Part shown: in pieces, positions 27,255-38,091 of the stretch
Layout: each line of letters opens with the position of its first letter
Numbering within the stretch: position 1 is the first letter of the stretch
Assembly (NCBI GenBank): GCA_029916745.1
Contig: JARXWK010000021.1
Coordinates: 1 to 61,773 of the forward strand
Length of the DNA stretch: 61,773 nucleotides
Direction: 5' to 3'
Origin: Dysgonomonadaceae bacterium PH5-43
Lineage (GTDB): Bacteria > Bacteroidota > Bacteroidia > Bacteroidales > Azobacteroidaceae
Notes under the pieces: model-generated
Told to the model about the DNA's origin: nothing
Seen by the model: only the letters and a program-made list of their open reading frames with translations
The model's database searches: none
Position numbers and translations under genes: made by a program

Positions 27255-28925
27255 TTACGAAAGTCCTTCTATTTCTCCATTAACTATATCTATATGTACA
27301 GCTTGCGGAACTTTAGGCAATCCTGGCATACGCATTATTTCTCCCGCTATGGCTACAATAAATTCAGCTCCGTTATTTATTACGATATCATTTATTGTTA
27401 GTTCGAAATCCTTAGCTACACCATAAGCTTTGGCATCTCCAGAGAAAGAATATTGAGTTTTTGCTATACATACAGGATAATGTTCTATATCCATAGCACT
27501 AACTATCTTTAATTTCTTATTTGCCTTACTACTAAACTGAACCGATTTAGCACCGTAAACCTCTTTGGCTATTTTCTCTACTTTAAGTCTGATAGGATCA
27601 TTTTCTTCATAAGTAAACTTAAGCTTAGCTGAAGGATTATTCTTGATTGTATCTACAACTACATTAGCCAACTCTACAGCACCCTTGCCTCCTTCAACAA
27701 ATGCATTGTTAACCGCAAAACCTACACCTTTTGATTTACAATATTCGCCAACCAATGCTATTTCGTCATCTGTATCAAAAGCATATTTATTGAAGGCAAC
27801 AACTATGCTTTGTCCTAAATTACTTATATTTTCAATGTGTTTACCTAAATTTTCAAAACCTTTGGTCAAACCGTCTTTGTTAGGATTTTTAATATCTTCA
27901 ACAGAAACACCACCGTGCATCTTCAAAGCCTGAGATGTAACCACAATTACTGTAAGTTTAGGTTGTAATCCCGCTTTACGACATTTAATATTAAAGAATT
28001 TCTCTGCTCCCAAATCAGCTCCAAAGCCCGCCTCAGTAACAACATACTCTCCGAAAGAAAGTGCCATTTTAGTTGCAATAATAGAATTACAACCATGAGC
28101 AATATTCGCGAACGGTCCACCGTGAACAAAAGCAGGAGTATTTTCTGTTGTTTGTACCAAATTAGGATTTATCGCATCTTTAAGAAGTACAGCTATTGCA
28201 CCCTCAATCTTTAGATCTTTAACTTTAAAAGGTTCATCATTGTAAGTTATACCAAGAAGAATTTCTCCTATACGACGTTTCAAATCCTCCATATCTTTAG
28301 ACAAACACAGGATAGCCATAATTTCAGAAGCAGGAGTAATATCAAATCCTGTTTCTGTAGGTATTCCGTTAGTGCGAGCTCCTAATCCTGTAACTATTTT
28401 ACGTAAACTTCTATCATTAACATCAACCACACGTTTCCAGAACACACGCTTTAATGCCACATCACACTTACCTTGATTCTGATAAAGATAATTATCTAAG
28501 AGAGCAGTAATCATATTATGAGCCGAAGTGATAGCGTGAAAATCTCCTGTAAAGTGAAGATTTATACTTTCCATAGGTAACACTTGTGCATACCCACCGC
28601 CTGCAGCACCACCTTTCATACCAAAACAAGGGCCTAAAGAAGGTTCTCTAAGAGCAACTATTGCCTTTTTACCAATCTCTTTCAAACCCAAAGCCAAACC
28701 TATTGACACTGTTGTTTTACCTATACCTGCCTTTGTAGGAGTAATAGCTGTTACAAGAATAAGATTATTATCTTTAATCTTCTCTTCATCAATCAGAGAA
28801 ATAGGAACTTTAGCTATATACTTACCATAGTTAAATATTTCTCCAACAGGAATATTAATATTCTCAGCTACTTCGTTGATTTGTTTAAGCTCTGCCTCTC
28901 GAGCAATTTCAATATCAGTTTTCAT
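27255..28925 (-). CDS. fhs: Formate-tetrahydrofolate ligase
   Basis: 556 residues, the normal length. The P-loop [16 protein letters not shown] and the segments [20 protein letters not shown] and [18 protein letters not shown] are family signatures. It makes 10-formyl-THF from formate and ATP for purine and initiator-tRNA synthesis. The ATG overlaps the uvrB stop by 11 nt. Confidence 0.97.
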   Translation of the reverse strand: MKTDIEIAREAELKQINEVAENINIPVGEIFNYGKYIAKVPISLIDEEKIKDNNLILVTAITPTKAGIGKTTVSIGLALGLKEIGKKAIVALREPSLGPCFGMKGGAAGGGYAQVLPMESINLHFTGDFHAITSAHNMITALLDNYLYQNQGKCDVALKRVFWKRVVDVNDRSLRKIVTGLGARTNGIPTETGFDITPASEIMAILCLSKDMEDLKRRIGEILLGITYNDEPFKVKDLKIEGAIAVLLKDAINPNLVQTTENTPAFVHGGPFANIAHGCNSIIATKMALSFGEYVVTEAGFGADLGAEKFFNIKCRKAGLQPKLTVIVVTSQALKMHGGVSVEDIKNPNKDGLTKGFENLGKHIENISNLGQSIVVAFNKYAFDTDDEIALVGEYCKSKGVGFAVNNAFVEGGKGAVELANVVVDTIKNNPSAKLKFTYEENDPIRLKVEKIAKEVYGAKSVQFSSKANKKLKIVSAMDIEHYPVCIAKTQYSFSGDAKAYGVAKDFELTINDIVINNGAEFIVAIAGEIMRMPGLPKVPQAVHIDIVNGEIEGLS

Positions 28926-30936
28926 CTTTATAATTGTTTAATATTTCTTCAAGTTTTAATAATTCGTCTCTATATTGAGCTGCCTCTAAAAAGTCTAAAC
29001 GCTTAGAAGCCTCCATCATCATCTTTCGAGTTTTATCAATAGCTTTAGATAATTGTTTCTTGTTCATCATACTAACAACAGGTTCGGCAGCAAGGTTCGA
29101 CTTTTCTTCTTTTATTTCGTAAAGCTTTTTATTCTCACCTGTGTTTTTAATTAACGTTGATTGAGTAGTCTTTCTTATTTGTTTAGGAATAATACTATGT
29201 TCTTCGTTGTATTTTAATTGCTTCTCTCTCCTTCTTGTTGTTTCATCTATGGTTTTTTGCATACTATCGGTAATTTTATCGGCATAGAAGATAACTTTAC
29301 CGTTGATATTACGCGCCGCACGTCCTGCTGTTTGTGTTAAAGAACGATGAGAACGCAAAAAGCCTTCCTTATCGGCATCTAAGATAGCAACAAGCGACAC
29401 TTCGGGTAAGTCTAAACCCTCACGAAGAAGATTTACACCTATAAGCACATCAAATATTCCTTGACGAAGCTTTTCCATTATCTCTATTCTTTCCAAAGTA
29501 TCTACGTCGGAGTGTATGTAAGCAGTGCGTATTCCCAACCTTGAAAAATAAGAATTTAGCTCTTCCGCCATACGTTTAGTAAGAGTAGTAACCAAGACTC
29601 TCTCTTCTTTTTCTGTTCTAATCTGAATTTCCTCCATTAAATCATCAATCTGATTTAAACTCGGACGAACTTCTATTATAGGGTCTAACAAGCCCGTAGG
29701 TCTTATAACCTGTTCAACAACAATTCCCTCACTCATCTCCAATTCAAAATCGGCAGGAGTTGCACTTATAAATATCTTTTGAGGAGTTAGCGACTCAAAC
29801 TCGTCGAACGTAAGCGGACGATTGTCTATAGCAGCAGGCAAACGAAAACCATATTCTACCAAGTTTATCTTTCGAGAATGATCACCGCCATACATTGCTC
29901 GTATCTGAGGCACTGTAACGTGACTCTCGTCTATTATAGTTAAGAAATCTTTGGGAAAGTAATCTATCAAACAGAATGGACGACTACCTGCTGGTCGTCT
30001 ATCAAAATATCTCGAATAGTTTTCTATACCCGAACAATAACCAAGTTCGCGTATCATTTCAAGGTCATAGGTAACTCTTTCGTATAATCGTTTAGCTTCC
30101 TGTTGCTTACCTATATCATTTAAGAATCTCACCCTTTCGCCTAAATCAACATCTATTTCTTGCACGGCAGAGTTTATCCTTTCTTGAGTTGTAACAAACA
30201 AGTTAGCCGGATATATATTATACTCATCAAATACTTCTAAAGATTGACCATCAAGAGGGTCGAAAGTATATATTTCTTCTATTTCATCTCCCCAGAAAAC
30301 AATTCTAAGTGCCGTATCACTGTATGACAAGAAAACATCAACGGTATCTCCCTTCACTCTGAACTTACCTCTTGTAAACTCAATCTGATTTCTCGAATAC
30401 AGTCCGGCAACCAATTTACGAAGAAATTCATTTCTTGAGAAAGTCATACCTCTTTTTATATAGGTAACATTCTCCTTAAAGTCTTCTGGATTTCCAATAC
30501 CATATAAACAAGAAACAGAAGAAACTATGATAATATCCCTTCTCCCCGAAAGAAGAGAAGAAGTAGCAGACAACCGTAGTTTCTCTATTTCATCATTTAT
30601 TGATAAATCTTTTTCTATGTAAGTATTTGAAGTCGGAATATATGCCTCTGGCTGATAATAATCGTAATAAGAAACAAAATACTCAACAATATTATCAGGG
30701 AAGAAAGCCTTAAACTCACTATACAACTGAGCAGCTAAAGTTTTATTATGACTCAACACCAATGTAGGTCTGTTAAGTTCATTAATAACATTAGCAGCAG
30801 TAAAAGTTTTACCAGAACCAGTAACTCCCAATAATGTTTGATATGGGAGTTGCTGGTTAATACCTTTTACTAATTCCTGTATAGCTTGAGGCTGGTCGCC
30901 CGTTGGCTTATAATCCGAAGTTAGTTTGAACTTCAT
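28915..30936 (-). CDS. uvrB: Excinuclease ABC subunit B
   Basis: 673 residues. Walker [11 protein letters not shown] and the beta-hairpin segment [12 protein letters not shown] are present, as are helicase motifs and a C-terminal UVR motif (about 630-665) that binds UvrC. It is the damage-loading helicase of nucleotide excision repair. The ATG overlaps the GH31 stop by 4 nt, so this repair gene is embedded between a surface glycosidase and fhs. Confidence 0.97.
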   Translation of the reverse strand: MKFKLTSDYKPTGDQPQAIQELVKGINQQLPYQTLLGVTGSGKTFTAANVINELNRPTLVLSHNKTLAAQLYSEFKAFFPDNIVEYFVSYYDYYQPEAYIPTSNTYIEKDLSINDEIEKLRLSATSSLLSGRRDIIIVSSVSCLYGIGNPEDFKENVTYIKRGMTFSRNEFLRKLVAGLYSRNQIEFTRGKFRVKGDTVDVFLSYSDTALRIVFWGDEIEEIYTFDPLDGQSLEVFDEYNIYPANLFVTTQERINSAVQEIDVDLGERVRFLNDIGKQQEAKRLYERVTYDLEMIRELGYCSGIENYSRYFDRRPAGSRPFCLIDYFPKDFLTIIDESHVTVPQIRAMYGGDHSRKINLVEYGFRLPAAIDNRPLTFDEFESLTPQKIFISATPADFELEMSEGIVVEQVIRPTGLLDPIIEVRPSLNQIDDLMEEIQIRTEKEERVLVTTLTKRMAEELNSYFSRLGIRTAYIHSDVDTLERIEIMEKLRQGIFDVLIGVNLLREGLDLPEVSLVAILDADKEGFLRSHRSLTQTAGRAARNINGKVIFYADKITDSMQKTIDETTRRREKQLKYNEEHSIIPKQIRKTTQSTLIKNTGENKKLYEIKEEKSNLAAEPVVSMMNKKQLSKAIDKTRKMMMEASKRLDFLEAAQYRDELLKLEEILNNYKDEN

Positions 30937-33900
30937 TTAACAACATTGAGCCTCTTATCCACCAAGATAATATCTTCGGCTTTAAGATCGAACTTAATAT
31001 TTTTCTTTGCTTTCAATTTGATAACAAATAAATCTTCAGAACCTTCAAGAGCATCTTTTTCGCCCATATTTACGAAAGTAGGATATAAAGCTTTTACACC
31101 ATTAGAATGCAGACGGTCTTTTGTAAGATTTACCATCTCTTTCATATTCAAAGCTTCTATAGCAACAAATTCATAACTTTGAGCATCATAAGTAAGCGCA
31201 AAACTTAAAGCATTTACCGATTTAAGGTCTTTACCTTTAACAGTAATTTCCACATCATCGTTTGCCGAGTAATTTTGTTTTGATGCGCTTAACTCTATCA
31301 CACCACTAAGAGAATCGATACGAGTATTTTCTACTCCGCCATCTAATTTAACAGCAACGTTAGAAATATCGTAAGCATCTATCAATCCGTTTTTGTTAAT
31401 ATCTCCTATACTTACATACTCAAAATCAGAGTCTACAGTTCTTAAACCTGTATAGTTCATATAAGAAGTAAGGTCGTTTTCGTCAACTTTCTTATCGTTA
31501 TTAATATCTCCTGGTATATAGCTTTCAGTTCCTGGAACTTTGAATACATATATTTCTCTTCCAGAGCCATAATTACCTACACCTTCAGTAACCGAAAGTT
31601 TTATATAACGAGCTGTCGGACGGTCTTCAAAAGTAAACACCTTAGTTTCATTATCACGTTTCCATTCAAACTCACTAACCTCAGTCCAGTTTTCTTTATC
31701 CATACTATAAGAAACACTACCCTTAAGGATTGTTCCGTTAGAAGCATTTTCACGAGGAAGATAATGGAATTTATCTAACTGATTAACTGATTTCAAGTCC
31801 ATTACAAGATCGAAAGGAATAGCATTAACACTATAACGAGTATGCCACAAGTCGTCTCCTTCTTCAAAGTCGAAAAGTTTAAGCAATGAGCGACCTTGAT
31901 TTTCTACCGAAGTCTCTCCTACTATACCTGTTATTGCAAACTCAAGAGGATTAGATTTAGTAGTTGCCATAAATGTATTCCAATCAGAGTTCCCATCTTT
32001 ATTAACAGCTCTAAGTTTGAAAGTATATTCAGTAACTGGCTCTAAGTTTTCGAACAATAATATTGGTTCTTTAATAGTAGAGTAAAGCATACCATCGAAC
32101 TCTATTTCATAGAAATCAGCATTGTTTACAATATCCCAACTTGGAGCAAGAGTATAAGCAGTTGCATTTTCGTCTGTTACTTTTGCACTAATAGGAGCAG
32201 AAACAGCACCTGTTTTAGCAAGAAGCGTATTAGCTGGAGCAAACTTAAATCCTTCTACTTCCACTACAGTTGTATTAGCAGTAATATCAGTAGACGCTAA
32301 CTTAACCAATACCTGAGCATTTTTAGTTATAACTACTTTCTCGAACTCACTACCCTTAGTTGCATATTTATTTAAGTTAGGAGTTGCATTATAGAAATAA
32401 ACATTATTACCATTATTAAAGTCTTCTATAGAATTAACCTCAGTAAGTTTAATCTTGTTCTTACCTATTTTAGCAGAAAGTTTTTTAGGTTTTTCAGTAA
32501 CATTAATAATTAATTCAGTTGCTTTATCTTTAACCAAACCATTATATTCTCCAACTGTAGGGTTGATAGTGATTGTTACCTTATCTTTATTTACCGAAGA
32601 TTCGATAAGAGTAGAAGTTTCTTTACCTGCAATATATTCAGTTGTTTCTCCATCATCATCATATTCAGTAAACGAACTTTGTCCGTAAGGATACACTTCA
32701 TACATACGAAGATTTTTATCAATATCTGCTAAATTATTGTTAGACTTTATAACAGGAATAATAGCACCGTTTTTAACAAATACAGGAAGTTTCCAAAGTG
32801 GAGCTTCAAAATTATTTATTATACAATTACCTTTATATATTTCTCCTGTAAAATAGTCTACCCATTCACCTTCAGGAAGATAAATACCATTACGAATATC
32901 ATTACCAATAGTATCTGCTTTAGTTTCTTGATAGATAGGAGCAACCAAGAAATTAGGTCCGTACAAGAATTGATATTGAGTTGCCTTACCAAGAGTATAA
33001 GTATTAGGATATTCCAAGAACATTGCTCTTATCATAGGTAGTCCATCAACCGATTCTTTGGCTACACTATAAGCATAAGGCATAATTTCTGATTTCATTT
33101 TCAAGTACCAACGATTTATAGATGCTGCAGGTTCTCCTAAAGCTTGAGGATATTTAGGATTCGAGCCCCAACCGTCCATATTAAGTTGCATTGGAGTAAA
33201 CGTTTTCCATTGGAAATCACGAACATTAACTGGTACGTTTTTACCTCCGAAAATACCGTCCATATCAGAAGATATATTTGGATTACCCGACAAGCCCGAA
33301 CCTATATAAGTTGGGATATGAAAACGAATATATTCCCAAAGTCCACCTGTTTGGTCGCCCGACCAAATACCAGCATAACGTTGAGTACCAGCCCAACCAT
33401 CTAAAGAAATAATAAACGGACGAGCATTATCGCCGTAGTATGTCATTATATTTGCAGCATCAGTGATACCATTTAATCCGAAAGAATAACCTGGACCAAC
33501 CCACGCCACATCAGTTTTTAATACTCTAACTCCAGCATCGCGCACTTCTTTAACTATATCTCTTTGAAGTAAAGCCTCAATTTCTGGCTTAGGGTGAAGG
33601 TCTGACTGAGTCCACAAACCTATTTTAACTCCTTTGCTCTGAGCATAATCTGCCAAACTTCTTAAATTCTGAATATTACCATCAATAGTGCCTGTTTGTC
33701 CGTAACCAGCACCATAACCATCATTAGGTAAAATCCAACCTAAAGGCATATCATTATCTAAATAACGGTCGATAACTGCACGAGCCGAAAACTGATAATT
33801 ATTTAGTTCTCCATTTAAAGACTCTTTTACTCCTCCATTATCTTTTTGACTTTCTTTATAACGCTTTCCATCTTCAAATAAGATGCCTGTACCTGTAGTA

Positions 33901-34751
33901 TCCGCGACCCAATAGTCTCTATTATAAGCATTAAGGTGTCCTTGGTATAAACCAAACTTAGGGATTAAGGCTGGTCTTCCCGTTAACTGATAATAATCAT
34001 TCAACAATGGCACAGCACCTTCGTTCACCATAAAGAATACATCTAAGTAAGTCGTTTCGTGATAAAGTTTAACAATACCTTTCTCTTCTGCTCCGAAATC
34101 GTATTTACCTTTTTTGAAAGTGTACCACATCATTGCATATCCGTTGGTAGACCAGTAATAAGGATTTGGCGAAGCAACACCACCATCAGTCCAACTATTT
34201 TGATTTTCTATAGCGATAGCTTTTCCTTTGTGCGAGAAACGTCCGTTTTGCACACCTCCACCATAAAAATACTCATCAGCATTTTCTTTTATAGTTATTG
34301 TAACTTTATTTTTCTGAAACAATACAGGTTCTGTAGTTTCAAACACTGTCTTGTTTGTCTTTTTATCTAACACCTTAATCAATAAAGTATTCTTATCTAT
34401 ACTTATTTCTACCGCCGATGTAGATATAGAAATTGCCTCACTACCATTATTAACGTCTAATTGAGTAAGGTTTTTTCTTGGATTATTAACTAAAATCTTA
34501 GCCTCTGGCTTAGCTTCCGGATCTCTTAAGATACCTCCCGCATTATCTTGAAATAAACGGAAGATATTATCTCCATAAAAATCAAACGTCATTCGTTGAT
34601 TTCCATCAAGAACAACTTCTACTGTTGTCGGATTAATTGCTCGCGCACTAACAACTTTTGCATTTGCCACCTCTAAAGAAGATGCAAAAACAAGTCCACA
34701 GATTAACAAAGCAATAGTTTTTTGCTTTAAATCTTTAATTATATTCTTCAT
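30933..34751 (-). CDS. Secreted multidomain GH31 glycosidase with F5/8C, dockerin-like and cohesin-like domains
   Basis: 1272 residues with a signal peptide (about 1-31). The GH31 catalytic domain (about 40-760) has the nucleophile Asp414 in VLKTDVAWVG and the acid/base Asp466 in GIWSGDQTGG, consistent with an alpha-glucosidase or alpha-xylosidase. It is followed by a fibronectin III-like domain (about 860-940) and an F5/8 type C carbohydrate-binding domain (about 945-1080). A dockerin-like pair of calcium loops (GDINNDKKVDENDL and GDINKNGLIDAYDI, about 1085-1145) and a C-terminal cohesin-like domain (about 1150-1272) complete it. No T9SS sorting domain is visible. Specificity is not determined by the sequence. 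Confidence 0.88.
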   Translation of the reverse strand: MKNIIKDLKQKTIALLICGLVFASSLEVANAKVVSARAINPTTVEVVLDGNQRMTFDFYGDNIFRLFQDNAGGILRDPEAKPEAKILVNNPRKNLTQLDVNNGSEAISISTSAVEISIDKNTLLIKVLDKKTNKTVFETTEPVLFQKNKVTITIKENADEYFYGGGVQNGRFSHKGKAIAIENQNSWTDGGVASPNPYYWSTNGYAMMWYTFKKGKYDFGAEEKGIVKLYHETTYLDVFFMVNEGAVPLLNDYYQLTGRPALIPKFGLYQGHLNAYNRDYWVADTTGTGILFEDGKRYKESQKDNGGVKESLNGELNNYQFSARAVIDRYLDNDMPLGWILPNDGYGAGYGQTGTIDGNIQNLRSLADYAQSKGVKIGLWTQSDLHPKPEIEALLQRDIVKEVRDAGVRVLKTDVAWVGPGYSFGLNGITDAANIMTYYGDNARPFIISLDGWAGTQRYAGIWSGDQTGGLWEYIRFHIPTYIGSGLSGNPNISSDMDGIFGGKNVPVNVRDFQWKTFTPMQLNMDGWGSNPKYPQALGEPAASINRWYLKMKSEIMPYAYSVAKESVDGLPMIRAMFLEYPNTYTLGKATQYQFLYGPNFLVAPIYQETKADTIGNDIRNGIYLPEGEWVDYFTGEIYKGNCIINNFEAPLWKLPVFVKNGAIIPVIKSNNNLADIDKNLRMYEVYPYGQSSFTEYDDDGETTEYIAGKETSTLIESSVNKDKVTITINPTVGEYNGLVKDKATELIINVTEKPKKLSAKIGKNKIKLTEVNSIEDFNNGNNVYFYNATPNLNKYATKGSEFEKVVITKNAQVLVKLASTDITANTTVVEVEGFKFAPANTLLAKTGAVSAPISAKVTDENATAYTLAPSWDIVNNADFYEIEFDGMLYSTIKEPILLFENLEPVTEYTFKLRAVNKDGNSDWNTFMATTKSNPLEFAITGIVGETSVENQGRSLLKLFDFEEGDDLWHTRYSVNAIPFDLVMDLKSVNQLDKFHYLPRENASNGTILKGSVSYSMDKENWTEVSEFEWKRDNETKVFTFEDRPTARYIKLSVTEGVGNYGSGREIYVFKVPGTESYIPGDINNDKKVDENDLTSYMNYTGLRTVDSDFEYVSIGDINKNGLIDAYDISNVAVKLDGGVENTRIDSLSGVIELSASKQNYSANDDVEITVKGKDLKSVNALSFALTYDAQSYEFVAIEALNMKEMVNLTKDRLHSNGVKALYPTFVNMGEKDALEGSEDLFVIKLKAKKNIKFDLKAEDIILVDKRLNVVK

Positions 34752-34779
34752 TATATCTAAATTAAGTAATTAATTAGCG

Positions 34780-34787
34780 CAAAGATA
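34780..34787 (-). promoter_or_regulatory. Putative -7 box for GH31-uvrB-fhs
   Basis: The minus strand reads TATCTTTG, 28 nt upstream of the GH31 ATG. A possible TTG lies about 24 nt further upstream, near 34812, which is a loose fit. Confidence 0.5.
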
Positions 34788-34815
34788 ATGATAATATAGG
34801 AAAGTTAAAAACAAA

Positions 34816-35051
34816 AAGAACTAAGAGTGAAGAACTAAGAATTGCGACAAGCGCGGCAAATCGCAATGCGGCACTATACATCAACAACCGTAGGCAACGC
34901 TTCGCTCGCCATACGGCTATGAAACTGCTACCCTTTGGGTAGGCGGTAGCCCGAATGGGCTATACACCCATAACCTTAGGTGAGCGTAGCGTTACCTAAG
35001 GAGATAAGGTGTCGCTTCGCGCCAGTTCTTAGTTCTTCACTCTTAGTTCTT
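34816..35051. repeat. 236-bp element: 26-bp perfect inverted repeat enclosing five hairpins
   Basis: Bases 34816-34841 are the exact reverse complement of 35026-35051. Both consist of reiterated GAACTAAGA / TCTTAGTTC units. The 184-bp interior holds successive hairpins: ATTGCG/CGCAAT (34841-34867), CCGTAGGC with partner ending TACGG (34888-34916), CTACCC/GGGTAG (34928-34942), TAGCCC/GGGCTA (34947-34962) and CCTTAGGT/ACCTAAGG (34974-35001). The interior is much richer in GC than its surroundings. No open frame is present. It could be a non-autonomous mobile element or a multibranched RNA. Confidence 0.85.
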
Positions 35052-35059
35052 AGTTCTTA

Positions 35060-35189
35060 GTTTCATACTTTGAAACGATCCGTTTCTTGGTTTGATATAA
35101 TTCGTTTCTCAGTTTGAAACTACTTGTTTCATACGGGTGAAACACTTTGTTTCGTACTAATGAAACTACCTGTTTCATACGGGTGAAAC
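35060..35189. repeat. 22-23-bp array of short palindromes (GTTTC...GAAAC)
   Basis: Six units start at 35060, 35082, 35104, 35126, 35149 and 35172. Most have arms GTTTC and GAAAC around a 7-8-nt centre, with 5-nt linkers. Two units (35126 and 35172) are identical, with GTTTCATACGGGTGAAAC. The remaining intergenic DNA to 35436 includes a small hairpin AGTTGG/CCAACT (35223-35241) and otherwise nothing recognised. Confidence 0.85.
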
Positions 35190-35384
35190 AACAGGCAAGA
35201 AAGTTAAAAGCTAAAAACTAAAAGTTGGCACAAACCCAACTGGTAGTCGCCGTTTTTATGTATAGAAGTAAAAGATATGATAGATTGCAGCAGTGTAAGT
35301 GTAGTTGTTGTTTCTGTAGTCCCATCTACACAATAACCTGTTGTAAAACATAAATAAAAACATTAAAAAGACTTACAAAAAGAA

Positions 35385-35392
35385 TACCTTTG
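35385..35392 (+). promoter_or_regulatory. Putative -7 box for the 35.4-kb lipoprotein
   Basis: TACCTTTG matches TAnnTTTG, 44 nt upstream of the ATG. The -33 element is not clear. Confidence 0.5.
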
Positions 35393-35436
35393 TAAATAAA
35401 CAGGTTCATTACTTTAATAATTAAATTTCAGGTGTT

Positions 35437-36057
35437 ATGAAAAAGTTCTTTTTGTGTTTTATTTGTGTACTGAGCATATATGCTTGTAACACTCAAAGTA
35501 GTATCTCTAATTTTACAAAGATAAGTGATACGTACAGTAAATTAGTTGAACAACCTAACAACTTAGATTGTCAACAAGCCTTTTTTGATGCTTTCCCTAA
35601 TTCGTGGAATGAATTTAATATTACTTACGGATATTTCCCCGAAGATAAGTATGGCTCTACTTTACACTCAAATCTATATTCTCATTCGTACGACCATATT
35701 AAAGCATTGGGTAATCTAACTCTTATCGACGAATCGTTGTATTGTGAGAAATTAGTAGATATAGCTATAGGTGGAAGATGGGACGCCGACGGACCTAATC
35801 ATTTCCAAGCACTTCTACATAATACTATGAAAAGTAAAGGCAACTTACTATTCGAGACAGTAACAAAAGAATACTTGAACACTTCTAAAGTTCTTTTTTG
35901 GCAATTCTACTGGTCGAGCCTTCTTAAAGTAAAAGAATACGAAGAAGAATTTAATTATCTATACAACTCAAACAAAGAAAAATACCCACAAGAAGTCGAA
36001 ACAATGAAAGCTGCGTTTGATTTGTTTCACGGAAAAGTTGGAGGCACTCTTCCTTAA
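35437..36057 (+). CDS. Lipoprotein of unknown function
   Basis: 206 residues. The signal sequence ends in lipobox SIYAC with Cys17, so the protein is probably anchored to the outer membrane. The mature part is predicted mostly helical, with aromatic and acidic residues (FFDAFPNSWNEFN; ALGNLTLIDESLYCEKLVDI), and I do not recognise a named domain. It stands alone with its own -7 box. The 140 nt between it and speA hold no strong signal beyond an imperfect -7-like TAATTTCG. Confidence 0.75.
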   Translation: MKKFFLCFICVLSIYACNTQSSISNFTKISDTYSKLVEQPNNLDCQQAFFDAFPNSWNEFNITYGYFPEDKYGSTLHSNLYSHSYDHIKALGNLTLIDESLYCEKLVDIAIGGRWDADGPNHFQALLHNTMKSKGNLLFETVTKEYLNTSKVLFWQFYWSSLLKVKEYEEEFNYLYNSNKEKYPQEVETMKAAFDLFHGKVGGTLP

Positions 36058-36197
36058 TAGTTACAAGTTTATGTGATGTAAAAAACAAAAATTAAACAGT
36101 TTCTAATAGAGGTGCGTTTTTTATTATCAGTTTTTATTACTAATTTCGCCCGATATTTTATTAATTAATTTATTTACTCACAAATACTTTATATTAA

Positions 36198-38090
36198 ATG
36201 AGAAAATGGAGGATTGAAGACTCTGCCGAACTGTATAACATTCACGGTTGGGGACTTGATTATTTTTCTATTAACGACAAAGGGCATATAACTGTAAATC
36301 CTAAAAAAGATGCCGCCTCTGTTGATCTTAAAGAGCTGATGGACGAGCTTACTTTGAGAGATGTTTCAAATCCTGTATTAGTACGCTTTTCTGACATATT
36401 AGATAATCGTATCGAAAAGATTTCTAATTGTTTTAAAATTGCAGCAGAAGAATATAACTATACTGCTAAAAACTTTATCATCTACCCTATAAAGGTTAAC
36501 CAAATGAGACCTGTGGTAGAAGAGATTGTTAGTCACGGCAAGAAATTCAACATTGGTCTTGAAGCGGGTTCTAAACCTGAGCTTCACGCCGTACTTGCAA
36601 TAAATACAAGCTCCGATTCTCTTATCATTTGCAATGGATATAAAGACGAAGATTATATTAAACTTGCCCTACTCGCTCAAAAGATGGGTAAAAGAATATT
36701 TATTGTTGTAGAAAAACTAAACGAATTAAAGTTAGTCACTGAACTTGCTAAAAAACTAAAAATAAGACCTAACATTGGCATACGCATTAAGTTGGCAAGT
36801 TCGGGAAGTGGCAAGTGGGAAGATTCAGGAGGCGATGTAAGTAAGTTCGGTTTATCTTCGAGCGAGCTTCTTGATGCTTTAGATTTTCTGAACAAACAAA
36901 ATATGAACGACTGCCTAAAACTCATTCATTTCCATATAGGTAGTCAAATTACTAAAATTAGAAGAGTAAAGAATGCTCTTAGAGAGGCTTCTCAATTCTA
37001 TGTTCAGCTTCACAACTTAGGATATGCTATTGACTTTGTTGATATTGGCGGTGGCTTAGGTGTTGATTATGATGGAACTCGTTCTTCAAGCAAAGAGAGT
37101 AGCATGAACTATTCTATTCAAGAATATGTAAACGACTCAATATCTACATTAGTTGATGCTTGTAACAAAAACAATATTCCTCAACCTAATATAATTACAG
37201 AATCTGGAAGATCTCTTACGGCTCATCACTCGGTTCTGATATTTCAAGTATTGGGCACCGCTACCCTACCCGAGTGGAACGATAATGAAGAAGTGCCTCA
37301 AGATGCACACGAATTAGTTGTTGAAATGCACAAACTATGGGACGAGATGAACCAACCTCGACTTATAGAAACTTGGCACGATGCACAACAAATACGTGAA
37401 GAATCTTTAGACTTATTCAGTCTCGGAATGCTCGACCTTAAAACAAGGGCTCAAGTAGAAAAACTGTATTGGTCTATCGCTCGTGAAGTTTATCAAATGG
37501 CTATGGATATGAAACACGCTCCTGAAGAGCTTCGTAAAATATCTAAAATGCTTCCCGATAAATACTTCTGCAACTTCTCTTTGTTTCAGTCGCTACCAGA
37601 CTCTTGGGCTATAGATCAGGTATTCCCTATTGTTCCAATATCAAGACTGGAAGAAAAACCAAATCGCACAGCAACTCTTCAAGATATAACTTGCGACTCT
37701 GATGGCAAGATAGATAACTTCATTAATATGAAGAACTATACCTACCATCTACCAGTTCACGCTCTTAATAAAAAAGAACCTTATTATATAGGTGTATTTT
37801 TAGTTGGAGCTTATCAAGAAATATTAGGCGACTTACACAATCTTTTCGGAGATACTAATGCTGTGCATATATCTGTTAATAAAGACAGTTATCAGATAGA
37901 GCAAGTTATTGACGGTGAAACAGTAGCCGATGTATTGGAGTATGTACAATACAACCCTAAAAAGTTGGCTCGCACAGTTGAATCGTGGGTTATGTCATCT
38001 GTAAAAGAAGGAAAAATAAGCGTAGAAGAAGGACGTGAGTTTCTATCAAACTATCGTTCTGGATTGTATGGTTATACTTACTTAGAGTAA
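36198..38090 (+). CDS. speA: Biosynthetic arginine decarboxylase
   Basis: 630 residues, the length typical of the SpeA alanine-racemase-fold decarboxylases. The PLP lysine lies in FIIYPIKVNQMRPVVEE. The PLP phosphate-binding segment VDIGGGLGVDYDGT and the LITESGRSLTAHHS-type motif (here IITESGRSLTAHH) are intact. It makes agmatine from arginine for polyamine synthesis. It is separated by 1 nt from the exonuclease gene, so the two are co-transcribed. Confidence 0.95.
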   Translation: MRKWRIEDSAELYNIHGWGLDYFSINDKGHITVNPKKDAASVDLKELMDELTLRDVSNPVLVRFSDILDNRIEKISNCFKIAAEEYNYTAKNFIIYPIKVNQMRPVVEEIVSHGKKFNIGLEAGSKPELHAVLAINTSSDSLIICNGYKDEDYIKLALLAQKMGKRIFIVVEKLNELKLVTELAKKLKIRPNIGIRIKLASSGSGKWEDSGGDVSKFGLSSSELLDALDFLNKQNMNDCLKLIHFHIGSQITKIRRVKNALREASQFYVQLHNLGYAIDFVDIGGGLGVDYDGTRSSSKESSMNYSIQEYVNDSISTLVDACNKNNIPQPNIITESGRSLTAHHSVLIFQVLGTATLPEWNDNEEVPQDAHELVVEMHKLWDEMNQPRLIETWHDAQQIREESLDLFSLGMLDLKTRAQVEKLYWSIAREVYQMAMDMKHAPEELRKISKMLPDKYFCNFSLFQSLPDSWAIDQVFPIVPISRLEEKPNRTATLQDITCDSDGKIDNFINMKNYTYHLPVHALNKKEPYYIGVFLVGAYQEILGDLHNLFGDTNAVHISVNKDSYQIEQVIDGETVADVLEYVQYNPKKLARTVESWVMSSVKEGKISVEEGREFLSNYRSGLYGYTYLE

Positions 38091-38091
38091 T

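Noticed and set aside
30946-34370. Several 60-100-codon frames antisense to the GH31 gene
   Set aside because: They are shadows of a strong coding region with recognisable domains and lack start context.
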